A DNA stretch of 64,000 nucleotides from Rhodococcus sp. 06-235-1A (GTDB lineage: Bacteria; Actinomycetota; Actinomycetes; Mycobacteriales; Mycobacteriaceae), in the NCBI RefSeq assembly GCF_002258785.1, contig NZ_NOYI01000003.1:124001-188000 (forward strand), given 5' to 3'. Shown in pieces: positions 37,212-50,144 of the stretch. Made by a program: the position numbers and the translations under genes. Each line of letters begins with the position of its first letter. Position 1 is the stretch's first letter. The notes beneath the pieces are model-generated. The model searched no databases and had not been told where the DNA came from. It saw only the letters and a list, made by a program, of their open reading frames with translations.

Positions 37212-38168
37212 ATGGCAGAAGTACTCGTGCTCGTGGAGCACGTCGAGGGAACACTGAAGAAGGTCAGCTCCGAGCTGATCACCGCCGCTCGCGCACTGGG
37301 TGAGCCGTCCGCGGTCGTCACCGGCCCGGTCGGCACGGCCGACAAGGTTGCCGACGCACTCACGGAGGCCGGCGCCGAGAAGATCTACGTCGCCGAGTCC
37401 GACGACATCGACGGTTTTCTCGTCACCCCGAAGGTCGACGTACTGTCCGCGCTCGCGGAGTCGGTCTCGCCTGCGGCGATCATCACCGCAGCCACGATCG
37501 AGGGCAAGGAAGTGGCGGGAAGGCTCGCCGCACGTCTGGGCTCGGGCTACCACAACGACGTCGTCTCGCTGAACGGTGACGGCAGTGCCGTCTACTCGAT
37601 CTTCGGCGGCGCGTTCACCGTCGAGGCGAAGGCCAACGGCGACGTACCGGTCATCTCGGTGCGCCCCGGTGCAGTCGAGGCCGAGCCGAAGGCCGGAGCG
37701 GGCACGCGCGAAACCGTCGACGTACCGGCACAGGAAGACGGCACCGTCAAGGTCACCTCGCGTGACCCGATCGTGGGCGGCGACCGTCCGGAGCTCACCG
37801 AGGCGACTGTCGTCGTCTCCGGCGGACGTGGCGTCGGCAGCGCCGACAAGTTCTCGGTCGTCGAGGATCTCGCCGATTCGCTCGGTGCCGCAGTCGGTGC
37901 CTCGCGCGCTGCAGTCGACTCCGGTTACTACCCGGGCCAGTTCCAGGTGGGCCAGACGGGTAAGACCGTCTCCCCGCAGCTGTACGTCGCCCTCGGCATT
38001 TCCGGAGCCATCCAGCACCGCGCCGGAATGCAGACCTCGAAGACCATCGTCGCAGTGAACAAAGACGAAGAGGCTCCCATCTTCGAGATCGCCGACTACG
38101 GCATCGTCGGTGACCTCTTCAACGTCGCACCGCAGCTGACCGAGGCAGTCAAGAAGCACAAGGGATAG
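37212..38168 (+). CDS. etfA: Electron transfer flavoprotein alpha subunit
   Basis: 318-residue FixB/EtfA protein. N-terminal alpha/beta domain ([20 protein letters not shown]), then the C-terminal FAD-binding domain with [56 protein letters not shown] and the end signature [20 protein letters not shown]. It forms the FAD heterodimer with EtfB. Ribosome site is GAGGAG. A strong terminator follows the gene. Confidence 0.96.
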   Translation: MAEVLVLVEHVEGTLKKVSSELITAARALGEPSAVVTGPVGTADKVADALTEAGAEKIYVAESDDIDGFLVTPKVDVLSALAESVSPAAIITAATIEGKEVAGRLAARLGSGYHNDVVSLNGDGSAVYSIFGGAFTVEAKANGDVPVISVRPGAVEAEPKAGAGTRETVDVPAQEDGTVKVTSRDPIVGGDRPELTEATVVVSGGRGVGSADKFSVVEDLADSLGAAVGASRAAVDSGYYPGQFQVGQTGKTVSPQLYVALGISGAIQHRAGMQTSKTIVAVNKDEEAPIFEIADYGIVGDLFNVAPQLTEAVKKHKG

Positions 38169-38187
38169 CAAGTATCGCTGTTCTCCG

Positions 38188-38223
38188 AACAGGCCCTCAC
38201 CGCATGTGCGGTGAGGGCCTGTT
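38188..38223 (+). terminator. 17-bp perfect hairpin terminator after etfBA
   Basis: Perfect 17-bp stem (38188-38204 with 38207-38223) with only two bases at its tip, beginning 20 bases after the etfA stop. No U-tract. Confidence 0.85.
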
Positions 38224-38315
38224 GCGTCGAGCTGCGCAACCTTGTTCACGCAAACTCTTCCGACACGTTTCCCCGACGATGCCCGGTGGTCTTCCCCGGT
38301 CGTTAGACACACCTC

Positions 38316-39134
38316 ATGACCACTTCCGTCATGAGCTCGACTGCATCGATCGTCCCGGCCACCGACCGCTACTCGCTGGTGTTGTCCACCGACCCGGAGC
38401 ACCGACTCGCCGCGCAGCGTCTGCGCTACGAGGTGTTCGCTTCCGAGCCGGGATTTTCCATTCCCACCGACACCGACGGCCTCGACGCCGATCGGTTCGA
38501 CGAATTCTGTGATCACCTGCTCGTTCGTGACCGATGGACCGACACGTTCGTCGGCTGCTACCGCATGTTGCCGCCACAGGCCGCCGTATCGGCCGGTGGG
38601 TACTACACGGCAACCGAGTTCGATATCTCCGCGCTCGATCCCTTCGGCATGAATATCGTCGAAATGGGAAGGGCTGCAGTTCATCCCGATCATCGATCCG
38701 GGTCCGTGCTCGGACTGATGTGGGCCGGAATCCTGCACTACCTCGATGTGACCGGATACGAGTGGGTGATGGGCTGCGTGTCGGTGCCCATGCAGTCCGC
38801 ACCCGGGGAGCCCGTCGGGGCCAACGTTCGCAGTGTTCGAGACCGCCTGTTGGACAAGCACGCCACGCCGCTCGACCGTCGGGTCCGGCCGTACGCTCCG
38901 GTCGTCGTCGACGGCGTGGATCTGACCGACATCGCACCCGCGAAGCGAACGTCGATGCCGCCGTTGATGAACGGCTACCTTCGGCTCGGTGCCTCCATCT
39001 GCGGTGAGCCGGCGCACGACCCCGAATTCGGTGTCGCCGATTTCGTCGCGCTGCTCGGGCTGCACGAGGCCAACACGCGGTACCTCGATCGGTTGCGTTC
39101 GGCCGCAACGACCTTCGAGTCGGGTGTCCGGTGA
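38316..39134 (+). CDS. OlsB-like GNAT N-acyltransferase
   Basis: 272-residue protein of the acyl-homoserine-lactone-synthase/OlsB branch of GNAT enzymes. Marks are RLAAQRLRYEVFASEPGF, CDHLLVRD, GCYRMLPP, YTATEFDIS and the MGRAAVHPDHRSGSVLGLMW motif near 112-131. OlsB transfers a 3-hydroxyacyl chain from acyl carrier protein to ornithine. It overlaps the following acyltransferase gene by 4 bases, which is the olsB-olsA arrangement and corresponds to Rv3027c-Rv3026c. The actual amino acceptor in this organism is not known. Confidence 0.8.
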   Translation: MTTSVMSSTASIVPATDRYSLVLSTDPEHRLAAQRLRYEVFASEPGFSIPTDTDGLDADRFDEFCDHLLVRDRWTDTFVGCYRMLPPQAAVSAGGYYTATEFDISALDPFGMNIVEMGRAAVHPDHRSGSVLGLMWAGILHYLDVTGYEWVMGCVSVPMQSAPGEPVGANVRSVRDRLLDKHATPLDRRVRPYAPVVVDGVDLTDIAPAKRTSMPPLMNGYLRLGASICGEPAHDPEFGVADFVALLGLHEANTRYLDRLRSAATTFESGVR

Positions 39135-40057
39135 CGCAACCGATCGTGCACACTCATGCATGGATGCCGTCGTCGCCGTGCAGTGACGGTTGTCTGCCGA
39201 AGAACCCGCCGACGGTGGGACGGATCGTTCTCATTCTGCGTATCGTGCTGGCACTGACTGCGTTCGGTGTGCTGCCTGTGCTGGTCGTACTCGGCGTGCC
39301 CTTTCCGAGGGTTCGCCGTTCGCTGACGCGGATCGGTGCTCGCACACTGCTGTTCGCCATGGGAATCGACTTGACCGTCCTCGACGCCCGCTCCGAACGG
39401 GAGCGCTCCCGAACAGCCGCAGGTGCTCTGCACGTCGCCGGTCACATCTCCTGGACCGACGTCGTGGTGCTCACCGCGGTACAGCCGTCGACCTTCGTCG
39501 CACGTGCCGATCTGATCGACTGGCCGGTGCTCGGTCGTCTCGCGCGGGCCATGAAGGTACTTCCGATCGATCGAGCTCGACTGCATCAGCTCCCCGCCGT
39601 CGTCGATCAGGTGGCCGATCGTGTCCGTGCCGGCGGATCGGTCGTCGTCTTCCCCGAGGCCACCACCTGGTGTGGTCGCGCGTACGGATCGCTTCGGCCT
39701 GCGCTGCTTCAGGCTGCGATCGATTCGGAGACCTGGGTACAGCCGATTCGGCTGCGCTACCTCGACCGGACCGGCGAGCAGACCACCGCCACGTGCTTCG
39801 TCGGGGACGAAACGATCGGCACATCCATCGGCCGGATCTTCCGCCTGCGAGGACTGCGTGCCGAGGTGGAGTACACGGCCCCGGAGGCACCCGGTGGCGA
39901 TCGACGTGACCTCGCTCGACGATGCGAGGTGGCAATTCGACGCGACGGAGTGGAGTTTGCGGAACGACCCGGGAAGGACGTCTACGACCCCACCGTGCAC
40001 GAGGTGATGGCCGAGGCCGAACGCAGCCCGATGCCGCCGACGGTTGCGGCGGCCTGA
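39131..40057 (+). CDS. OlsA/PlsC-like 1-acyl-sn-glycerol-3-phosphate acyltransferase family protein
   Basis: 308-residue membrane-associated acyltransferase. A hydrophobic helix (about 31-53) precedes the catalytic H-x4-D motif HISWTD near 100; the family FPE(G/A)TT motif is FPEATTW near 173. It begins with GTG in a GTGA overlap with the GNAT gene. With its partner it could make an ornithine-lipid-like aminolipid (OlsA acylates lyso-ornithine lipid) or be an ordinary phosphatidic-acid enzyme. Confidence 0.85.
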   Translation: MTQPIVHTHAWMPSSPCSDGCLPKNPPTVGRIVLILRIVLALTAFGVLPVLVVLGVPFPRVRRSLTRIGARTLLFAMGIDLTVLDARSERERSRTAAGALHVAGHISWTDVVVLTAVQPSTFVARADLIDWPVLGRLARAMKVLPIDRARLHQLPAVVDQVADRVRAGGSVVVFPEATTWCGRAYGSLRPALLQAAIDSETWVQPIRLRYLDRTGEQTTATCFVGDETIGTSIGRIFRLRGLRAEVEYTAPEAPGGDRRDLARRCEVAIRRDGVEFAERPGKDVYDPTVHEVMAEAERSPMPPTVAAA

Positions 40058-40073
40058 CCGACCGTCGGCCCAT

Positions 40074-40114
40074 GTGAGTGCGGACCCACCTCGCGCAGGT
40101 AGGTCCGCACTCAC
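40074..40114 (+). terminator. Long hairpin terminator between plsC-like gene and cysteine desulfurase
   Basis: A 13-bp perfect stem (40074-40086 with 40102-40114) continued by an inner ACCT/AGGT stem around CGCGC, leaving one mismatch. It begins 16 bases after the acyltransferase stop and separates two same-strand operons. Confidence 0.82.
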
Positions 40115-40139
40115 GGCACCGGGTATCGTCTAGCCTGTT

Positions 40140-41378
40140 ATGCCTTCTGTGCGCAGTACGACTGCTTCCGCCCCGCCGCGGCCACCGGTGTACCTCGATC
40201 ACGCAGCGACGACTCCGATGTTGCCGAGCGCCATCGAGGCGATGACCTCTGTATTCGCCACTGTCGGAAACGCGTCGTCGCTGCACACCTCCGGTCGATC
40301 GGCTCGTCGCCGCGTGGAGGAGTCCCGCGAGTCGATCGCCGCCGATCTCGGCGCACGCCCGTCCGAAGTGATCTTCACCTCCGGGGGCACCGAAAGCGAC
40401 AACCTCGCCGTCAAGGGCATCTTCGCAGCTCGTCGTGACTCCGATGCCGCGCTGACCAGGATCATCGCGAGCTCGGTGGAGCATCACGCGGTGCTCGACG
40501 CAGTGGAGTGGCTCGTTGCGCACGACGGTGCGAGTGTCACGTGGCTCCCGGTCGATGCCGACGGTCGAGTGGCACCGGACGTACTACGCGCCGAACTTGC
40601 CCTGCACGCGGACGAGACCGCCTTGGTCACGATCATGTGGGCCAACAACGAAATCGGCACCATCATGCCGATCGCCGAGCTGGCCGCCGTCGCCGCCGAG
40701 TACGGCGTCCCGATGCACAGCGACGCGATCCAGGCCGTGCCCCATCTGCCCGTGAGTTTCTCGGACAGTGGTCTGTCCGCGCTGAGTGTCGCCGCGCACA
40801 AGTTCGGTGGCCCTCAGGGCGTCGGAGCGTTGTTGCTCGGTCGTCAGGTTCCGTGTGTTCCGCTGTTCCACGGTGGTGGACACGAGCGAGACGTGCGATC
40901 GGGCACGCCGGACACCGCGGGTGTCGTCGCGATGGCGGCGGCGCTGCGGTCGACCGTCCAGAACGGGTCTCGGCACCGCGCCGAGCTGAGCGCACTGCGC
41001 GATCGATTGATCGGCGGAATCCGCGACGCCGTTCCCGACGCCATCCTCAACGGCCCCGAGGGCGACGACCGGCTGGCCGGAAACGTGCACTTCACCTTTC
41101 CCGGGTGCGAGGGCGATTCGTTGTTGATGCTGCTCGACGCGGCGGGCATAGAATGTTCGACAGGCTCCGCGTGTACTGCGGGCGTGGCGAGCGCCAGCCA
41201 TGTTCTGATCGCACTCGGTAGCGATCCCGGCGTCGCCCGTGGATCGCTGCGATTCTCGCTGGGAGCCGGCTCGTCCGACGCGGACGTCACCACTGTGCTT
41301 GCGGCTCTGCCGCAGGTCGTCGAACGTGCTCGCGCCGCCGGCCTGGCAGGCGTCGGAGCTCGAGGAGGAAATCGCTGA
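40140..41378 (+). CDS. iscS: Cysteine desulfurase (NifS/IscS family)
   Basis: PLP enzyme that releases sulfur from cysteine as a protein persulfide. The 412-residue chain has [35 protein letters not shown], the PLP Lys in [15 protein letters not shown] (near 222) and the active-site Cys loop [15 protein letters not shown] (near 343). It is directly upstream of mnmA (stop and start share one base), so its main acceptor is probably the tRNA thiolation enzyme, as with Rv3025c-Rv3024c. A TAGCCT hexamer lies three bases before the ATG. Confidence 0.95.
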   Translation: MPSVRSTTASAPPRPPVYLDHAATTPMLPSAIEAMTSVFATVGNASSLHTSGRSARRRVEESRESIAADLGARPSEVIFTSGGTESDNLAVKGIFAARRDSDAALTRIIASSVEHHAVLDAVEWLVAHDGASVTWLPVDADGRVAPDVLRAELALHADETALVTIMWANNEIGTIMPIAELAAVAAEYGVPMHSDAIQAVPHLPVSFSDSGLSALSVAAHKFGGPQGVGALLLGRQVPCVPLFHGGGHERDVRSGTPDTAGVVAMAAALRSTVQNGSRHRAELSALRDRLIGGIRDAVPDAILNGPEGDDRLAGNVHFTFPGCEGDSLLMLLDAAGIECSTGSACTAGVASASHVLIALGSDPGVARGSLRFSLGAGSSDADVTTVLAALPQVVERARAAGLAGVGARGGNR

Positions 41379-42466
41379 TGCGTGTTCTGGCTGCAATGAG
41401 TGGGGGAGTCGACTCGGCAGTGGCCGCGGCCCGTGCCGTGGACGAGGGCCACGACGTCGTCGGGGTGCACTTGGCGCTGTCCACCGCTCCCGGTGCGCTG
41501 CGCACCGGTTCGCGGGGCTGCTGCTCCAAAGAGGACGCCGGCGACGCTCGCCGAGCTGCCGATGTGCTCGGAATTCCCTTCTATGTCTGGGATTTCGCCG
41601 ATCGCTTCAAAGAAGACGTCATCGACGACTTCGTAGCGTCCTATGCAGCGGGCGAGACTCCCAACCCCTGCCTGCGATGCAACGAGAAGATCAAGTTCTC
41701 CGCTCTGGCAGACCGAGCCCTCGCACTGGGCTTCGATGCCGTGGCCACCGGCCACTACGCCCAGTTGCACGACGGCGTACTGCGCCGGGCAGTGGACGCG
41801 GACAAGGACCAGTCCTACGTGTTGGCCGTGCTGAACCAGGGCCAACTCTCGCGTGCGATGTTCCCGATCGGGGATACTCCGAAGTCCGAGATCCGTGAGG
41901 AAGCTGCCGAGCGCGGGCTCGCCGTCGCGGACAAGCCGGACAGCCACGACATCTGCTTCATCCCCTCGGGAGACACTCGTGCCTTCCTCGGCGCACACAT
42001 CGGCGTCCGCCCGGGCAAGGTCGTCGACTCCGACACCGGAGCCGAACTGGCCGACCACGACGGTGTGCACGGTTTCACCATCGGGCAACGCAAGGGACTC
42101 GGTGTCGAGGGGCCCGCCGCAGACGGCCGCCCCCGCTACGTCACCTCGATCGAGCCCGACAGTGGCACCGTGATGGTCGGTTCTGCTCAGAAGCTCGACG
42201 TCTGGGCAATCAGCGGAGACCGTGCGGTGTGGACCGAAGGCACCGCACCGACCGGTCCCATCGAGTGCATCGTCCAGGTTCGCGCGCACGGCGGACTGAC
42301 CGAAGCAGTCGCCGAGGCGGTGGGCGAGGGGATGGAGATCCAACTGCGGTCTCCACTCACCGGTGTCGCGAAGGGTCAGGCAGCGGTGTTGTACCGCAAG
42401 GACATTCACGGAGACATCGTCATCGGTAGCTCGACCATCTCGGGCACTCGATCCGAGCGCGAGTGA
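41378..42466 (+). CDS. mnmA: tRNA-specific 2-thiouridylase MnmA
   Basis: Makes 2-thiouridine at the wobble position of Lys, Glu and Gln tRNAs using ATP and a persulfide. The PP-loop is [11 protein letters not shown] (near 6-16). The catalytic Cys pair is CNEKIKF (near 102) and DICFIPSGD (near 193), with GHYAQL between them. The 362-residue length is typical. The start codon abuts the cysteine desulfurase stop, and the next gene overlaps its end by 4 bases. Confidence 0.96.
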   Translation: MRVLAAMSGGVDSAVAAARAVDEGHDVVGVHLALSTAPGALRTGSRGCCSKEDAGDARRAADVLGIPFYVWDFADRFKEDVIDDFVASYAAGETPNPCLRCNEKIKFSALADRALALGFDAVATGHYAQLHDGVLRRAVDADKDQSYVLAVLNQGQLSRAMFPIGDTPKSEIREEAAERGLAVADKPDSHDICFIPSGDTRAFLGAHIGVRPGKVVDSDTGAELADHDGVHGFTIGQRKGLGVEGPAADGRPRYVTSIEPDSGTVMVGSAQKLDVWAISGDRAVWTEGTAPTGPIECIVQVRAHGGLTEAVAEAVGEGMEIQLRSPLTGVAKGQAAVLYRKDIHGDIVIGSSTISGTRSERE

Positions 42467-43482
42467 CCCAGAGCAATTTCGCAGGCCTCGCCACCGGTAT
42501 CGGTTCGTGGCCGGGCACCGACGTCCGTGAGGCTGCCGCGATCGTCCTCGGCGAGTTCGAGGAGCTTCCGCACATCGTCGAGCTTCCGGACCGCGGCCTC
42601 GGTGCGGACATGGTCGGGCGCACCGGAGCGATCATGGTCGACGTCGAACTCGACATACGCACCTCCGGATATCGAGTGGTGCCACGTCCGATGCTCGCCG
42701 GTCGTCGGGCACGCGATTTTCTCACCGAGGACCTCGACGTACTGGAGGAACTGTGGGAGGTCTCGGGACAACGCGGCAGCGGGCGCACCGTCAAAGTTCA
42801 GGCCGCGGGGCCGTTCACGATGGCAGCGCAGGTCGAACTGCGGCATGGGCATCGCGCTCTGACCGATCGCGGGGCCCTGCGCCATTTCACCGAAGCCCTG
42901 GGGGAAGGCCTGCGTCTGCACTGCGCTGAACTGACGCGTCGGCTGGGGGTCGACGTCGTGGTTCAGCTCGACGAACCCAGTCTCGCAGCCGTTCTGGCCG
43001 GCAGCCTGTCCGGAATCACCGGACTCGACACGGTGCGGGCAGTTCCCGAGCCGGAGGCACTCGAACTGCTCGACTCGCTCATCGAGACGGTCGCCCTCCC
43101 GGTTGCTGTGCATTGCTGCGACACCGACGTTCCCTTCGATCTGCTTCGCCGCTCGCGGGCCGTCGCGGTTGCCGTGGACGCGACGGGGCTGCGCCGCACC
43201 GACTTCGACGGAATCGGTGAGTTGCTGCAGATGGGAAAGACTCTGATGCTCGGCTTGATTCCGTCGGAAACCCCCGTGCGGCCGCCCCATTGGCGGGAGC
43301 TCGCGGAGCCGGGCGTCACCTTGATCGACCGCCTCGGTTTCGATCGTTCGGTGTTGGCGTCACAGGTTTCGGTGACGCCCAGTTGCGGTCTGGCCGGCAG
43401 CACTGCGGAGTGGGCCCGTCGCGCAACAGGACTCGCCCGCGACGTGGCCTCGGCCTTCGCCGACTCACCCGATTCGTTGTGA
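42463..43482 (+). CDS. Cobalamin-independent methionine-synthase-like protein (C-terminal domain only)
   Basis: 339-residue TIM-barrel protein similar to the catalytic half of MetE, corresponding to Rv3015c. Visible parts are [42 protein letters not shown] near 165, [12 protein letters not shown] near 210 with one zinc-type Cys, and [14 protein letters not shown] near 305 with the second Cys. It lacks the N-terminal folate domain of MetE. Such short MetE-like proteins may use another methyl donor. It starts with GTG overlapping mnmA by 4 bases, so it is coupled to a sulfur-transfer operon. Confidence 0.82.
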   Translation: MTQSNFAGLATGIGSWPGTDVREAAAIVLGEFEELPHIVELPDRGLGADMVGRTGAIMVDVELDIRTSGYRVVPRPMLAGRRARDFLTEDLDVLEELWEVSGQRGSGRTVKVQAAGPFTMAAQVELRHGHRALTDRGALRHFTEALGEGLRLHCAELTRRLGVDVVVQLDEPSLAAVLAGSLSGITGLDTVRAVPEPEALELLDSLIETVALPVAVHCCDTDVPFDLLRRSRAVAVAVDATGLRRTDFDGIGELLQMGKTLMLGLIPSETPVRPPHWRELAEPGVTLIDRLGFDRSVLASQVSVTPSCGLAGSTAEWARRATGLARDVASAFADSPDSL

Positions 43483-43615
43483 GATCGCACAGTCGCCTCG
43501 AGTGAAAAGCCTCGGGCCCCGCACTGCCGGAACCCAGGGCGGTAGGGACGTCGAACAGGTGTGACACTATTCACATGGCCGTCGGGGGTCTATCGAATCG
43601 GTGGGAGTTCGGAAA

Positions 43616-44803
43616 ATGGCATCAGGCGGTCGCGACTTCGACGAGGTTGCCTCCCTCCGACGTTCCGGTAGACACCGTCGAGGTGTGTTGGCCAAACTCG
43701 CTGCCGCAACCTCCGACTGGTATCGGGCTCCGCACGACTTCGAGTGGATCCTGAACCACAGATCTACCCGCCCGCTGACCGGAATCATTCGTGCCGTATT
43801 CGGTACGGCGACGATGATGTACGCGCTGACGTCGATTCTGATGCTCTTCAGCGACCTGGGTCCTCAGGGAACGATTGCGATCGGCTGGGTCGGCCTGGTG
43901 CTCGTAGTTCAGGTAGCCGTCGCTGCTCGGTGTGTGTTGGGACCGATCCCGGGGAAGAAGTGGTTCATCGGCTTTCTCGCCTTCGGCGACATCCTCACGA
44001 CCTCGGTGTTGATTCTGTACGACCCGATCGCCTCGCTCATCGGAACAGTGTTGTTCGCGATCACTGGTGCACTGTGCACGTATTTTCTGAGTCCACGCTT
44101 GCTGGTGGCGCACTTGGTGTGGACCGCCACGTTCATCGTCGGTTTCGGCATCCGCACGTTCGTGACGGTGATGAACGACGATGTGGACTACATCGACGGG
44201 CCCGCTGTCGCGACCGCCACGGTGGTTCTGCTCCTGGCGACGGTGGGCGTGCCCGTGTTCGCTCAGGTGGCGTGGACGACATTGTCCAACGACGCCAAGC
44301 GGTCGGTACTGGACCCGTTGACCGGGGTATACAACCGGCGCGGCATAGACAGCGAACTGCTGGACCTGTGGCAGCACGCCCACCATCGGGATATGTCGAT
44401 GGCGTTCATGGTCGTCGACATCGACAAGTTCAAGTCCGTGAACGACAGGTTCGGGCACAGTCGCGGAGACGATGTGATCGTCAGGGTCGCCGATCGACTT
44501 CGGCGATTGGTCCGTCACCGGGGCGGCGTGCTCGCCCGAACCGGTGGTGAGGAATTCCTCGTCGCCCTGGTCGGCGACGCGCGGGGGATGGTCGATCTCG
44601 GATTCGACGTGGTTCGGGTGCTCTGCGACAGTCGAGACGACATCCCCGTCACCGTCAGTGTGGGGATGGCCCTGCTGCGCGAGGACTCGGCTCTGTGGGA
44701 CGTGGGAACCTCGGTGGTGGGCAGGGCCGCGCGTACGGCGGACGCGGCGATGTACCGGTCCAAGCAGTCCGGCGGCAACAGTCTGGTCATCGACGAGATC
44801 TGA
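43616..44803 (+). CDS. Membrane-bound diguanylate cyclase (GGDEF)
   Basis: 395-residue signalling enzyme that makes cyclic di-GMP from two GTP. Residues about 50-215 hold six hydrophobic segments as a membrane sensor, and the GGDEF domain follows (about 220-395) with DPLTGVYNRRGID, VVDIDKFKSVNDRFGHSRGDD and the active site ARTGGEEFLVAL. The usual inhibitory I-site R-x-x-D before GGEEF is missing (HRGG at that place), so product inhibition should be absent. No EAL domain. I prefer ATG 43616, which has GGGAG upstream, over GTG 43601. Confidence 0.88.
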   Translation: MASGGRDFDEVASLRRSGRHRRGVLAKLAAATSDWYRAPHDFEWILNHRSTRPLTGIIRAVFGTATMMYALTSILMLFSDLGPQGTIAIGWVGLVLVVQVAVAARCVLGPIPGKKWFIGFLAFGDILTTSVLILYDPIASLIGTVLFAITGALCTYFLSPRLLVAHLVWTATFIVGFGIRTFVTVMNDDVDYIDGPAVATATVVLLLATVGVPVFAQVAWTTLSNDAKRSVLDPLTGVYNRRGIDSELLDLWQHAHHRDMSMAFMVVDIDKFKSVNDRFGHSRGDDVIVRVADRLRRLVRHRGGVLARTGGEEFLVALVGDARGMVDLGFDVVRVLCDSRDDIPVTVSVGMALLREDSALWDVGTSVVGRAARTADAAMYRSKQSGGNSLVIDEI

Positions 44804-44869
44804 GCCGCTCCCGCATCGACAACTCCGTGCACCGATGTGATCGGATCGGAACTCTGCGATGATCGAGCG

Positions 44870-47386
<2,517 letters not shown>

Positions 47387-47411
47387 GACTCGACCGGCCT
47401 CGGGGCACCCG

Positions 47412-48062
47412 TCAGTTCAGAACGGTAGCGACGATGCCGGCGAGGTAACCGAGGCGAGCAATCTCCGAGGGCCGAAACTCCGGGCCGCCGGGACGGCCCA
47501 GCATGAGTACGGTGCCGGTGCTACCCAGCGGAGCAGCGGCGATCTTGGTATCCATGTCGCGCCACACCTGTGGAACCCATTCGGCATCGGCGTCGAGAGC
47601 AGCCGGGGCCGTCAGCGGGAACCATGGCAGGTCTGCAGCATGGGTCTCGGGTGCTCCGGGGCTGCCGACCAGGCGGAACGGACCCTGTGCGTTGGTTGCC
47701 ACCACCGTGCTCCACCCCACTCGCAGAACGCGGGGAGCGCCGTCGACCAGTACCTGCATTCGGTCGTCGGATGCCGCCGCGACGCGATCGATCAATTCCA
47801 ATTCACGGTGGGTGTCGAGGACGCCGGTATACGGCCGGATGGAGTCGACCCGGACACCGGTGAGGTTCTCGGCGGCCGTGATCAACGTGTCGGGAAGCGA
47901 ACCCTGTGCGACGTCGACCACCAGGTCGTCGACCGCATATCCGTCGCCGCGTTCGATGACATCGAGCGAGAGGATGTCTGCTCCCACCGAACCGAGTGCG
48001 ACGGCCAACGATCCGAGGCTGCCCGGCCGGTCCGGCAGTTGAACGCGGAGCAGGTAGGACAT
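47412..48062 (-). CDS. ACT-domain protein (amino-acid binding, Rv3013 type)
   Basis: 216-residue protein with an N-terminal ACT domain (MSYLLRVQLPDRPGSLGSLA, then LSLDVIERGDGYAVDDLVVD). The remaining part (about 80-216) is a conserved regulatory-like domain with DRVAAASDDRMQVLVDGAP, a GAF-like pattern, and PSEIARLGYLAGIVATVLN at the end. The start is ATG 48062, which has GGGAG upstream; the frame is open further but without support. It corresponds to Rv3013 and is divergent from gatCA. The effector is unknown. Confidence 0.85.
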   Translation of the reverse strand: MSYLLRVQLPDRPGSLGSLAVALGSVGADILSLDVIERGDGYAVDDLVVDVAQGSLPDTLITAAENLTGVRVDSIRPYTGVLDTHRELELIDRVAAASDDRMQVLVDGAPRVLRVGWSTVVATNAQGPFRLVGSPGAPETHAADLPWFPLTAPAALDADAEWVPQVWRDMDTKIAAAPLGSTGTVLMLGRPGGPEFRPSEIARLGYLAGIVATVLN

Positions 48063-48369
48063 GTCACGCTCCCTTTCCATTTCTGGCGTACTTCGGCCAC
48101 CCCAGCATCGTCGTTCGACACTGACGGGTGGAGAGGGACACGGTGCACCCCGGCGCGAGCAATCCTTGCATCTTCGACCTGTGCGGAACGTCGCGCAACG
48201 CGGGCAGTGACAATTCTGACACCCGAAGTGCCCGCGAGGCGTGCGTGAAGCATGCGAAACGTTCCGCACTAGGCTGGACGGCGTTCGCGGACCCGTTCGG
48301 TTCGTAGTGCACGAATACGGAGTCGTCTCTGCCGGCTCCACTCCTACTGTGTGAAAGAGGTCTTACGCG
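48063..48369. other. Divergent gap between ACT-domain gene and gatC
   Basis: About 307 bases without a gene. It holds an 11-bp inverted repeat with distant arms, GTGCGGAACGT (48181-48191) and ACGTTCCGCAC (48261-48271), with TAGGCT just after the second arm as a possible gatC-side -10 (48272-48277). The gatC ribosome site GAAAGAGG is at 48353-48360. Confidence 0.5.
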
Positions 48370-48669
48370 GTGCCTGACATCTCCCGCGACGAGGTCGCTC
48401 ACCTCGCCCGGCTGTCGCGCTTGGCTCTCAGCGACGCCGAACTCGACGAGTTCGCCGGCCAGTTGGACTCGATTCTTCATCACGTCAAAGCCGTGGCGGA
48501 GGTGGCGACGGACGATGTTCCGGCGACGGCCAACCCCAGTGACATCGTGAACGTGACCCGTCCCGACGTGATCGTTCCCGGGTTGACGCCCGAGCAGTCG
48601 CTGTCCGGCGCACCGAACGCGGAGGAGGGCCGATTCGCGGTGCCTCAGATCCTGGGAGAGAGCGAATGA
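48370..48669 (+). CDS. gatC: Asp/Glu-tRNA amidotransferase subunit C
   Basis: 99-residue GatC, the belt subunit of GatCAB, which converts misacylated Asp-tRNA(Asn) and Glu-tRNA(Gln) to the cognate amides. It shows [20 protein letters not shown] at the N-terminus and ends in the [11 protein letters not shown] motif. GTG start with GAAAGAGG upstream. Its stop overlaps the gatA ATG by 4 bases. Confidence 0.95.
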   Translation: MPDISRDEVAHLARLSRLALSDAELDEFAGQLDSILHHVKAVAEVATDDVPATANPSDIVNVTRPDVIVPGLTPEQSLSGAPNAEEGRFAVPQILGESE

Positions 48670-50138
48670 CCGACCTGACGAAGCTCGACGCGTCCGAGCT
48701 CGCCACCCGTATCCATTCTCGTGAGGTGAGCGCGGTCGAGGCTACGCAGGCACATCTCGACCGCATCTCCGAGGTCGATGGGGATCTGCATGCATTCCTA
48801 CACGTGGCAGGCTCGGAGGCACTGGCCGCAGCGAGTGCCGTCGACGCCGAAATGGCTGCAGGACACGCGCCTGCATCGGCTCTTGCCGGCGTGCCGCTGG
48901 CACTCAAGGACGTGTTCAGCACCACCGACATGCCGACGACGGCCGGGTCGAAAATTCTCGACGGCTGGATGTCGCCGTACGACGCGACTCTGACCTCGAA
49001 GTTGCGAGCCGCGGGAATTCCGGTGCTGGGCAAGACCAACATGGACGAGTTCGCGATGGGTTCGTCCACCGAGAACTCGGCCTACGGACCGACCAAGAAC
49101 CCCTGGGACACCACCCGAATCCCCGGCGGCTCGGGCGGCGGCAGCGCAGCGGCCCTCGCCTCGTACCAGGCACCGCTGGCCATCGGCACCGACACCGGCG
49201 GATCGATCCGTCAGCCGGCGGCACTGACCGGCACCGTGGGCACCAAGCCGACCTACGGCAGCGTCTCGCGCTACGGACTGATCGCGTGCGCGTCCTCGCT
49301 CGACCAGGGCGGTCCGTGTGGTCGGACCGTGCTCGATACGGCCCTGCTGCACGAGGTCATCGCCGGATACGACCCGCGGGACTCCACGTCGGTCGACACG
49401 GCGGTTCGACCGGTGGTGGCGGCGGCACGGGAGGGCGCTCGCGGTGATCTGTCGGGCGTTCGAGTCGGCGTTGTCAAGGAACTCCACTCGGACAGCTATC
49501 AACCCGGTGTGATCTCGTCCTTCGACGCAGCGGTGGCCGCCCTCACCGGGCTCGGTGCAGAGGTCGTCGAGGTGTCGTGCCCCAACTTCGTGCATGCTCT
49601 GGCCGCGTACTACCTGATCTTGCCGTCCGAGGTGTCGTCCAACCTGGCTCGGTTCGACGGAATGCGGTATGGACTGCGGGCCGGTGACGACGGCAAGCAC
49701 AGCGCCGAGCAGGTCATGGCAATGACGCGTGCGCAGGGGTTCGGGCCGGAAGTCAAGCGTCGCATCATGATCGGGACGTACGCCCTCTCGGCCGGCTATT
49801 ACGACGCCTACTACGGTTCGGCTCTGAAGGTCCGCACATTGATTGCGCGGGACTTCGATGCCGCATACGAGAAAGTCGACGTGCTGGTGTCGCCGACGAC
49901 CCCGACCACGGCATTCCCGTTGGGGGACAAGGTGGATGATCCGATGGCGATGTATCTGAACGACCTGTGCACTCTGCCGACGAACCTTGCGGGGCATTGC
50001 GCCATGTCGGTGCCGTCGGGACTTGCGTCCGAGGACGGTCTGCCTGTGGGGTTGCAGATCATGGCTCCGGCGTTCGCCGACGAGCGGCTCTACCGCGTCG
50101 GTGCCGCGTACGAAGCCGCTCGCGGCGATCTGAGGTAG
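48666..50138 (+). CDS. gatA: Asp/Glu-tRNA amidotransferase subunit A
   Basis: 490-residue amidase-signature subunit that hydrolyses glutamine to supply ammonia. The catalytic Ser-cisSer-Lys triad is present: Lys in [20 protein letters not shown] (near 80), [20 protein letters not shown], and the nucleophile Ser in [14 protein letters not shown] (near 180). The C-terminal [16 protein letters not shown] region is conserved. It is coupled to gatC. gatB lies 7 kb further on the same strand, beyond an accessory insert and pfkA. Confidence 0.97.
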   Translation: MTDLTKLDASELATRIHSREVSAVEATQAHLDRISEVDGDLHAFLHVAGSEALAAASAVDAEMAAGHAPASALAGVPLALKDVFSTTDMPTTAGSKILDGWMSPYDATLTSKLRAAGIPVLGKTNMDEFAMGSSTENSAYGPTKNPWDTTRIPGGSGGGSAAALASYQAPLAIGTDTGGSIRQPAALTGTVGTKPTYGSVSRYGLIACASSLDQGGPCGRTVLDTALLHEVIAGYDPRDSTSVDTAVRPVVAAAREGARGDLSGVRVGVVKELHSDSYQPGVISSFDAAVAALTGLGAEVVEVSCPNFVHALAAYYLILPSEVSSNLARFDGMRYGLRAGDDGKHSAEQVMAMTRAQGFGPEVKRRIMIGTYALSAGYYDAYYGSALKVRTLIARDFDAAYEKVDVLVSPTTPTTAFPLGDKVDDPMAMYLNDLCTLPTNLAGHCAMSVPSGLASEDGLPVGLQIMAPAFADERLYRVGAAYEAARGDLR

Positions 50139-50144
50139 TACGAG

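Noticed and set aside
36273..39161. 962-codon open frame on the minus strand
   Set aside because: It is the antisense shadow of etfB, etfA and the GNAT gene, which are certain; high GC keeps the opposite frame open.
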